Positions 1-4,750 of a stretch of DNA of 5,517 bases are shown piece by piece. The position numbers and the translations under genes are program-made. The notes under the pieces were generated by a model. It saw only the letters and a program-made list of their open reading frames with translations, made no database searches and was not told the origin of the DNA. Positions within the stretch are counted from its first letter, which is position 1. Each line of letters opens with the position of its first letter. The DNA comes from Gemmatimonadota bacterium (lineage in GTDB: Bacteria > Gemmatimonadota > Gemmatimonadetes > Gemmatimonadales > GWC2-71-9): assembly GCA_003221985.1 (NCBI GenBank), contig QHUQ01000094.1, positions 1 to 5,517 on the forward strand, read 5' to 3'.

Positions 1-1188
1 TGGTCGGTCGCGCTCAAGACTGGATTCGTGCTGCTCATCGCGCTGCGGCTGCTCGACGCCGTGGATGGCGACATCCCGCGCATCCCGTTCGCGTTGACGG
101 CCATCGTGCTGCTGTTTCTTCCGCGCACGTATTTCATCGGCTCGTTCACCGAGCAGTCGTTCCTGGCGCAGGTCCTCTCGGAGCTGTTCGCCGTGGCGAT
201 GTGGTGGGCGGTCCTCGTGTGGGACGCGAGCCCGACGCGGAGCGCGCTGGTGTTCTATTCCCTGTCCGGCACTGCCGCGTTCCTGACCTGGCCCGTGTCG
301 GCCGGTCCGCTGCTGGTCCTGCTCGCGGCGGTGATGCTGCTGCACGGGCGGCTCTCCTGGTTGGACCGGCTGCAGCATCTGGCGATCGCGACCGTCCCGA
401 TCGCGGCGACCGCCGCCGTGCACGGCACCCGCCACGCCGGCGGGTTTCGGATGGCCGGCACCGGCGGCTTCGCGATATGGCCCACCGCCGGCGTGCTCGG
501 CTGGTGGTTCATCGCGCTCTCGGCGGCGGGGTTCTTGTGCTGCGCGACCGAGCGCCGAGCGCGGACGGTGACCTTGCTCCTGGCCGCCATCGCGCTTCAG
601 GCGGCGGCGCTCTTTGCGACGGCGCACGCCAGCGGCGCCGCCGCGCCGTACCTGGCGCTCAAAATGTTCTACCTGGCGATTTATCCGCTGGGGATCGCGA
701 TCGCGTTGACGCTCGCCGCAGGTTGGCGCGCGGCCGTTCGCGCCGTTGGACGAACAGGGATTCGATCGGCGCCTCTGGCGTGGCTGCTCGTCGCATCCCT
801 CGGGATTGCCGTGGCGCGGCCTCTCATCGCCGCGCCGCGGCCCAGGCCGGTCGTCACGCAGGCGGCGCTTGTCGCGGCGCAGTGGGCGCGCGCCAGGATA
901 TCTCCCGCCTGCATCGACTACCTGGTCATCGACGGTTACACCGCGTACTGGCTCCACCTGGCGGTCTTCGGCCACCCGCGCGCCTCCGGCCGCGCCCTCA
1001 ACGACGACACGTTCGAGCCGAAGAAAGCGCTGGACCGCTGGATTCTGCCGAACGGCCTGCCGTTCGCCGTCGCCGACGATTTCGACGCGCTTCCCCGGGA
1101 TATCCGTACGAACGTCGACATCGTCGCGAGGTTCGGCCCGGCGGCCGTGGTCAAACGGCGCGGACCGTCGACCTGCCCGCAGCGATGA
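1..1188 (+). CDS. Polytopic membrane protein, 3' part (possible GT-C-type glycosyltransferase)
   Basis: The frame is open from the first base, so the gene begins upstream; the GTG at 28 is only the first in-frame start-like codon. Numbering from that GTG, hydrophobic stretches lie at about 20-40, 48-66, 72-103, 115-131, 148-171, 178-200, 207-231 and 248-267, followed by a soluble tail of about 120 residues ending in CPQR. Eight or more membrane spans with short polar loops and an extracytoplasmic-looking tail resemble GT-C glycosyltransferases of the GT39/ArnT type, which use lipid-linked sugars. The diagnostic acidic loop of that fold would lie before the window, so the family is inference. 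The tail has two cysteines (about C297 and C383) that could form a disulfide. The gene stops at TGA 1186-1188, directly before a repeat array and convergent with the aminotransferase pseudogene. Real coding sequence is nearly certain; the function is weak. Confidence 0.6.
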   Translation, partial: WSVALKTGFVLLIALRLLDAVDGDIPRIPFALTAIVLLFLPRTYFIGSFTEQSFLAQVLSELFAVAMWWAVLVWDASPTRSALVFYSLSGTAAFLTWPVSAGPLLVLLAAVMLLHGRLSWLDRLQHLAIATVPIAATAAVHGTRHAGGFRMAGTGGFAIWPTAGVLGWWFIALSAAGFLCCATERRARTVTLLLAAIALQAAALFATAHASGAAAPYLALKMFYLAIYPLGIAIALTLAAGWRAAVRAVGRTGIRSAPLAWLLVASLGIAVARPLIAAPRPRPVVTQAALVAAQWARARISPACIDYLVIDGYTAYWLHLAVFGHPRASGRALNDDTFEPKKALDRWILPNGLPFAVADDFDALPRDIRTNVDIVARFGPAAVVKRRGPSTCPQR

Positions 1189-1196
1189 ATCACATC

Positions 1197-1322
1197 ATGG
1201 CTGATGGCCGATGGCTGATGGCTGATGGCTGATGGCCAATGGCTGGCTGCTGTCTGATGGCTGGCTGATGACGGATTCCATCAGCCATTAGCCATTAGCC
1301 ATTAGCCATTAGCCATTAGCCC
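1197..1322. repeat. Inverted pair of heptamer tandem arrays (array 1)
   Basis: The left arm holds seven contiguous 7-bp units matching ATGGCTG (1197-1245, two with one or two changes), then degenerate copies to 1270. The right arm holds five exact tandem AGCCATT units (1283-1317). The arms are complementary apart from one position per unit. Where they meet, TGGCTGATG (1262-1270) and CATCAGCCA (1279-1287) form a perfect 9-bp stem with an 8-nt loop. The array fills the gap between two convergent gene ends. A 7-bp period cannot keep a reading frame, so it is non-coding. It may act as a two-way terminator or be a dispersed genomic repeat. Confidence 0.9.
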
Positions 1323-1331
1323 TTACGGGAG

Positions 1332-2532
1332 CTACGCTGCTGAAGACGTCGTGCGTTTCAACGCAGTCGCCAGGTTGTTGAGCGCCAACTCGAGGGTTTT
1401 CCGGGACGTCGCGATATTCATCCGCATGTGGTTGGCGCCGCCCAGACCGTACGAGGCCCCTTGATTCATGTGGACCTTCGCGGTCTTGACGAAATGACGC
1501 TCGATCATCTGCTCGGGCGTCAGCGGCCTGCCAGACATGTCCTTGCTCGCTTCTGCGGCCAGCGCCTTCGCGCCGATCTTGTCGGCCACCGCGGTGACGT
1601 CCAGCCACGAGAGGTAGGTGCCCTGCGGCTTGACGACCTTGATCATCGGAATGTTCGCGGCGACGAACGACTGGACGTAGTCGTGGTTGCCGTCGATATA
1701 CGCCACGCACTGATCGAGCCAATCCTCGCCTCCGGTGTACGCCGCCCGGCTGGCAATCATGCCCATTGGTGACGAAATCGCAGTGAATCTCGTCGGCAAG
1801 CACCACCACGCGACGCCGCAGGCAGATTTCACCGAGCCGCGTCAAATCCTCGGCCGACCAGCAGTTGCCCGTCGGGTTCTGCGGATTGCAGAGGATGAAG
1901 GTGTTGGTGTTGTGGCTGATGCGGCGTTCGAAATCCTCGAAATCGATTGAATAGCGGCCGTTGACCAGCTTCAGCGGATTCTCCTCCGGGATGGTTCCGG
2001 TGTAGGTGAGGTCCCCGTAGAAGCCGTTGTAGGTGGGCGTGTTCAGGAGGACCTTGGTTCCCGGCGGCGAAAACGTCCTCAGCGCGGCGATAAGTCCGGG
2101 GTGGACGCCGGTCGTAATCACGAGCGAATCAGGATTGATATTGATGCCGTAGCGGCGTTTGTTCCAGCTGACGATGCCCTCGGCGAAGGATTTCGGCATG
2201 TCGAGGTAGCCCCAGTTCTCATGCTGGAGACGCTCGGTCAGCGCTTTGGTGATCGCAGGCGCCGCCCGGAAGTCCATGTCAGCGATACCCATGCCCACCT
2301 GGACGCTGTCCTTGCCATAGATCCTGATCTGCTGGTCGTACTTGACGCTGTCGGTCCCGAAACGATTGTACGGTGTGTCGAAATCGTACTTGGCGTGCGG
2401 ATCCGGGGCACCGAACGCGGCGCCGGCGGCAACGGCGGCCGCCGAGGAATTTGTTCCGACCGCGCCCACGAGGGCTGTCATTCCCGCGTTTCTCAGGAAC
2501 GCTCTTCGATTCAGGCCATCATGCTGTGACAT
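1332..2532 (-). pseudogene. Broken Tat-exported MalY/PatB-type PLP aminotransferase / C-S lyase
   Basis: The gene starts at ATG 2532-2530. Its N-terminus has a Tat signal (NRRAFLRNAG, residues 8-17, then a hydrophobic Ala/Val/Gly stretch to about 41), predicting export of the folded enzyme. Fold type I PLP features follow: GIADMDF (82-88), NPQNPTG (216-222) and ADEIHCDF (246-253), whose Asp would hold the PLP pyridine nitrogen. MalY/PatB members act on cystathionine-like C-S substrates or as aminotransferases. After G257-H258 the frame is lost, and homology resumes in another frame at IASRAAYTGGEDW (codons from 1757 downward), running to TAG 1334-1332 with the substrate-carboxylate Arg region HMRMNIATSR. 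The stretch normally between these parts, including the SKxF lysine that binds PLP, is absent (about 50 codons, estimated from family memory). If translated, the original frame runs past the junction as nonsense to about 1309. The remainder reads cleanly, so the loss is recent or an assembly error. Confidence 0.85.
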
Positions 2533-2539
2533 GCGGGTG

Positions 2540-2545
2540 CTCCTC
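2540..2545 (-). promoter_or_regulatory. Ribosome binding site of the aminotransferase pseudogene
   Basis: GAGGAG on the minus strand lies 7 nt before ATG 2532. This is a good Shine-Dalgarno match and fixes the start, because the Tat motif begins only a few residues later. Confidence 0.7.
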
Positions 2546-2583
2546 GTGTTTCGGTAATAGGTACAGCCTTCCCGGACGGAGTG

Positions 2584-2607
2584 ATACTACACCCGCGCGC
2601 CGGGTGT
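2584..2607 (-). promoter_or_regulatory. Candidate promoter with palindromic operator-like site
   Basis: On the minus strand a -10-like TAGTAT (2589-2584) is abutted on its upstream side by a perfect inverted repeat, ACACCCG / CGGGTGT (2589-2595 and 2601-2607, 5-nt spacer CGCGC). The palindrome sits where the -10/-35 spacer would be, as in repressor or MerR-like sites. The best -35 is CAGACA with a short 15-bp spacer, which is poor. The dyad is real sequence; the regulatory role is inference. It could also be a small stem-loop. Confidence 0.35.
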
Positions 2608-2674
2608 CTGCGAGAGTTTCCGTAGTGGGCTGCCAGAGCACCCTGGGCCCGGGGGATACGTGCGGACCCATGTT

Positions 2675-2765
2675 ATGGCTGATGGCTAATGGCTGATGGC
2701 TCAATCACGAATGGCAGATGGCGCAGGCGTCCGCCCTCAACCTTAGCCATTAGCCATCTGCCATG
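2675..2765. repeat. Inverted heptamer repeat array (array 2)
   Basis: This is the same repeat family as at 1197-1322. Left units are ATGGCTG/ATGGCTA (2675-2701) plus ATGGCAGATGGC (2711-2722); the right arm is TTAGCCATTAGCCATCTGCCAT (2743-2764). Two perfect inverted repeats can form: 2682-2694 with 2745-2757 (13 bp) and 2711-2722 with 2753-2764 (12 bp, 30-nt loop). They share right-arm bases, so they are alternatives. The array lies just after the yaeQ stop codon (about 20 bp) and upstream of the aminotransferase promoter, so it could terminate yaeQ transcription. Confidence 0.85.
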
Positions 2766-2785
2766 GCCGCGCCGTGGGGTTGCCG

Positions 2786-3325
2786 TCAGGCCAGCTGCAA
2801 GCGGGTCACCGTCCCCGTGAGCGTATCGGTGCCGATCGAGACATACAGCTCCCGGTCGGTAACCGAGAGGCTGAACGCGACCCGACGCTCGAGCCGGGCG
2901 GTGAGCGCCGCGATGAGACCGCGATCGATCGCGTACAGATCGAGCGCCGCGGCCCGGTGAATCCTCTCGCTGGCCAGCCGCCGCAGGAACTGATCCGGAT
3001 CCTTGTGCGTGTAGACGACGACGCGCGCCGCTGCCTTGGACGCCTTGTGCAGCCGTGCGGCGTCCGGCGTCCCGATCTCGATCCAGGTCGTGATCGCGCC
3101 GGTCAGGTCGCGGACCGCGAGCGCCGGCTCCTCCGGATCCGACACCCCGCGAGAGAATTCAATGCCTTCGGCGAACTCCAGCACATACGCGAGCACGCGC
3201 GTCACGAGATACTCCGCTGACTCCGACGGATGGCGGGCGACGCGAAGCGCAAGGGACTCGTAGACGCGGCGGTCCGCGTCCGCGAGCTCGATGTCGAAGT
3301 TGTACATGGTCGCGGTCAGTGCCAT
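2786..3325 (-). CDS. yaeQ: YaeQ family protein
   Basis: The 179-residue product has the length and layout of YaeQ. It opens with MALTATMYNFDIELAD (family pattern MALKATIYKF), then ARHPSES (30-36), a long acidic stretch around LEFAEGIEFSRG (49-60), WIEIGTPD (81-88), lysines K94 and K97, and VVVYTH (102-107). YaeQ proteins adopt a variant PD-(D/E)XK nuclease-like fold. Candidate active-site-type residues here are E56, E83 and K94/K97 by position, which is inference. No firm cellular role or substrate is known for the family; an early link to RfaH suppression is not considered reliable. The start at ATG 3325-3323 is fixed by the conserved N-terminus, although the upstream Shine-Dalgarno match (CCGAG) is weak. 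The frame is complete with no frameshift, in contrast to its neighbours. It is co-oriented with the upstream secreted protein but separated by a repeat element, so an operon is doubtful. Confidence 0.95.
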   Translation of the reverse strand: MALTATMYNFDIELADADRRVYESLALRVARHPSESAEYLVTRVLAYVLEFAEGIEFSRGVSDPEEPALAVRDLTGAITTWIEIGTPDAARLHKASKAAARVVVYTHKDPDQFLRRLASERIHRAAALDLYAIDRGLIAALTARLERRVAFSLSVTDRELYVSIGTDTLTGTVTRLQLA

Positions 3326-3358
3326 GTCATCTCGGTCAGCTGGCTTGGAACCACATCA

Positions 3359-3470
3359 CCGGAAAATACGAAATCCACGAAGGAGCTCGACCGAGCGCGA
3401 GCGTGTTCAAGCACGAAAAGATCATTCTGTTTCGTGTCTTTCGGGTTTTCGTGTCTTTCGTGGCTACCGG
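3359..3470. repeat. TTTCGTG-type intergenic repeat element
   Basis: The element is bracketed by CCGG (3359-3362 and 3467-3470). The left side reads GAAAATACGAAATCCACGAA. The right side carries a perfect 14-bp direct repeat TTTCGTGTCTTTCG (3430-3443 and 3447-3460, period 17) followed by TGG. The two sides are imperfect inverted copies of a CACGAAA/TTTCGTG theme. CACGAAA (3412-3418) and TTTCGTG (3430-3436) form a 7-bp stem with an 11-nt loop. It lies between the stop of the secreted-protein gene and the start of yaeQ and overlaps the last codons of the former by a few bases. It resembles REP-like dispersed intergenic elements; a terminator role is possible. Confidence 0.65.
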
Positions 3471-4300
3471 ACGCAATCGGGCCGCGCGACGCCGTCGGGC
3501 GGCCGCACATCGAGTGACGGGTCGTACGTGAACGAGAGTCCGTAATCGGGAATCGCCGGCATGCCGCGGCCGGGCATCGCCGGCATCGAGATCGACCAGC
3601 GAAGCGGCAGCAGCGAGTCGGTGTCGATCCAGAGCGACTGGGTGACGCCGGGCGGGAGCGGCGAGGCAGGCTGGGCGTCGGAAGGCAACGGCCACGGCGC
3701 AACAAGGCCGCGGCCCGGGCGCTCGCCGATTTGACGGCGACCGCCGCTCTCGACCGGCGTCGCGCCCGCGAGGATGTCGAAGATCGGCGCCGCCAATTCC
3801 TGCGAGGTCCGCGTACGCGCCTTGACCGTCCACTGATTGTCGAGGCTGTGACGCTCGTACTCGATCACGAGCTCGCCGCCGAGCGTGGCCCCGCCGCAGG
3901 ATCGGGCGGGCGCGTTCGTGTACTCGGTGAAGGAGACGACGTCGACGTGCGTTTCCTGCGGGGGCTGCACCGTCGAGACGCTACCGCTGCTCGACGTGCT
4001 GGTCCACATGCTGCCTGCGATCGAGTTGAAGCCGCTGACCGCCCGCACGAACCTCGGACGGCCGTTCGATCCCATGAGGACCTCAGGACCCGGCCCGCCC
4101 GGCTGGTACGACAGCCGGCAGGTTCTTCCGTCGATCGCGTGACGAGCGGCCTCGAGGACGCTGGCGATCTCCGCCGTCAAGAGCGGTCTGGCGCCGTTCA
4201 GGATCTCGCGCGCCGAGGGGTTGATGGTTTGCGGCAGCGTCGCGGGCGAGACCCCGATCGCACAAACGATCGTCGGTAGAAGGAGCCGGTTTGGTGTCAT
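3464..4300 (-). CDS. Secreted protein of unknown function
   Basis: This is an intact 278-residue protein that I do not recognise. ATG 4300-4298 is chosen over the longer frame to 4450 because it begins a signal peptide (MTPNR, hydrophobic LLLPTIVCAIGV, likely cut near 20-24), and the 50 residues before it are encoded over a repeat and the antisense of a recombinase relic. The mature part has a helical start (about 28-58), a Gly/Ser/Thr-rich stretch (about 88-112), strand-like segments ELVIEYERHS and QWTVKART (143-163), and a C-terminal block SLWIDTDSLLPLRW (222-235) ending in FTYDPSLDVRPPDGV. That last pattern resembles beta-rich periplasmic LolA/LprG-like hypothetical proteins, but only loosely. 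C61, C135 and C276 could form disulfides in the periplasm. A short internal repeat MPAMPGRGMPAIP lies at 239-251. No Shine-Dalgarno is visible before the start. Confidence 0.8.
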   Translation of the reverse strand: MTPNRLLLPTIVCAIGVSPATLPQTINPSAREILNGARPLLTAEIASVLEAARHAIDGRTCRLSYQPGGPGPEVLMGSNGRPRFVRAVSGFNSIAGSMWTSTSSSGSVSTVQPPQETHVDVVSFTEYTNAPARSCGGATLGGELVIEYERHSLDNQWTVKARTRTSQELAAPIFDILAGATPVESGGRRQIGERPGRGLVAPWPLPSDAQPASPLPPGVTQSLWIDTDSLLPLRWSISMPAMPGRGMPAIPDYGLSFTYDPSLDVRPPDGVARPDCVR

Positions 4301-4307
4301 CGGTGCG

Positions 4308-4313
4308 ATTCTA
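4308..4313 (-). promoter_or_regulatory. Candidate -10 element for a leaderless transcript
   Basis: TAGAAT on the minus strand ends 7 nt before ATG 4300. Transcription would then start at or next to the start codon, which fits the lack of a ribosome binding site. No good -35 is present (GTGCTT at a 17-bp spacing), so the call is tentative. Confidence 0.35.
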
Positions 4314-4325
4314 GCGAAGTTCAAC

Positions 4326-4339
4326 GCACGAAGCACGAA
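4326..4339. repeat. Two tandem GCACGAA heptamers
   Basis: GCACGAA occurs twice in direct tandem (4326-4332 and 4333-4339), again a 7-bp period and the same CACGAA theme as the 3359-3470 element. It lies between the start of the secreted-protein gene and the left edge of the recombinase relic. It may be a remnant of a longer dispersed repeat. Confidence 0.5.
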
Positions 4340-4344
4340 GCCTG

Positions 4345-4593
4345 AGCGATCTAACTTCAGACCTCGACCGACGTTCCAGGTGCGCTCGTGATGTCGGAGC
4401 AATCGCGGCTTGATCGCGAGGCGATCGAGACTGCGTACGCCCTCGAGCAACTCGTCGCCGCCGGCGCGGGTCTTGTCGACCTCGAGAATCCCTACCGCAC
4501 ATTCGACACCCCGACCGACAAGATCACGCTATCGCTGTGGCGTCCGCCGACGAGCTTGAACGGGAGAGGGCGCGACAGCGGGTGTCGGTGTGA
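4345..4593 (+). pseudogene. Serine recombinase (resolvase catalytic domain) relic
   Basis: Three frames must be joined. Frame one gives RPRPTFQV (4359-4382). After 2 extra bases (4383-4384), frame two gives LVMSEQSRLDREAIETAYAL (from 4385), then EQLVAAG, and RTFDTPTDKITLSL ending at 4537. After a one-base loss, frame three gives ADELERERARQRVSV and TGA (4546-4593). In order these match the middle of the resolvase N-terminal domain of large serine recombinases: the SRLxR motif with an active-site arginine, the following helix, the TPTDK segment, and the start of the long helix E (FADELEREKARQR). One residue is also missing after LVAAG. The N-terminal part with the nucleophilic serine and everything beyond helix E, including DNA-binding parts, are absent. 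The product would have no activity. The relic abuts the promoter region of the divergent secreted-protein gene. Family identification is confident; the left edge is approximate. Confidence 0.85.
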
Positions 4594-4750
4594 AAGCGCG
4601 TAAGAGTATCGCCTCGGAACGTGCGGCGAAGGTTCTCATTCGAGCCGTATCTAAAATAAATGTGCTGTCAGTGGCGTGATCTGACTTGCGTTATTGAAAG
4701 CGTAATCGCATGACGACGGTGACCAAAGTCGCGCCTCGTCGTCGGGGACT
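4594..4750. other. Unassigned spacer between two gene relics
   Basis: No gene is supported here. A plus-strand frame stays open from 4588 to the TGA near 4678 (from VKARKSIASERAAKVL), but it matches nothing I recognise. An AT-richer patch lies at about 4650-4710, including TAAAATAAAT near 4652. A GTG or ATG near 4710 opens a basic frame that is a shadow of the RHS relic. The spacer may hold degraded ends of the recombinase or the RHS gene. Confidence 0.5.

Noticed and set aside
201..1232. Long plus-strand frame overlapping the membrane protein
   Set aside because: It is Arg/Ala/Gly-rich, lies in the wrong frame over a convincing membrane protein, and ends in residues translated from the heptamer repeat.
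1197..1322. CRISPR array
   Set aside because: The units are 7 bp in direct tandem without spacers and occur as inverted arms.
1750..1775. Programmed ribosomal frameshift in the aminotransferase
   Set aside because: There is no slippery heptamer or downstream structure, and a frameshift would not restore the missing lysine segment.
1309..2532. An intact 407-residue aminotransferase
   Set aside because: The last 150 or so residues are out-of-frame nonsense running into the repeat array. The true C-terminus is in another frame, and the catalytic lysine segment is absent.
2774..3220. Plus-strand frame opposite yaeQ
   Set aside because: It is the antisense shadow of a confidently identified YaeQ and has shadow-like composition.
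4301..4450. N-terminal extension of the secreted protein to 4450
   Set aside because: The added residues precede a clear signal peptide and are antisense to the recombinase relic and the GCACGAA repeat.
4388..4603. A separate small gene of 71 codons
   Set aside because: Its sequence is the middle of a serine recombinase catalytic domain, with matching sequence continuing in other frames on both sides, so it is a fragment and not a gene.
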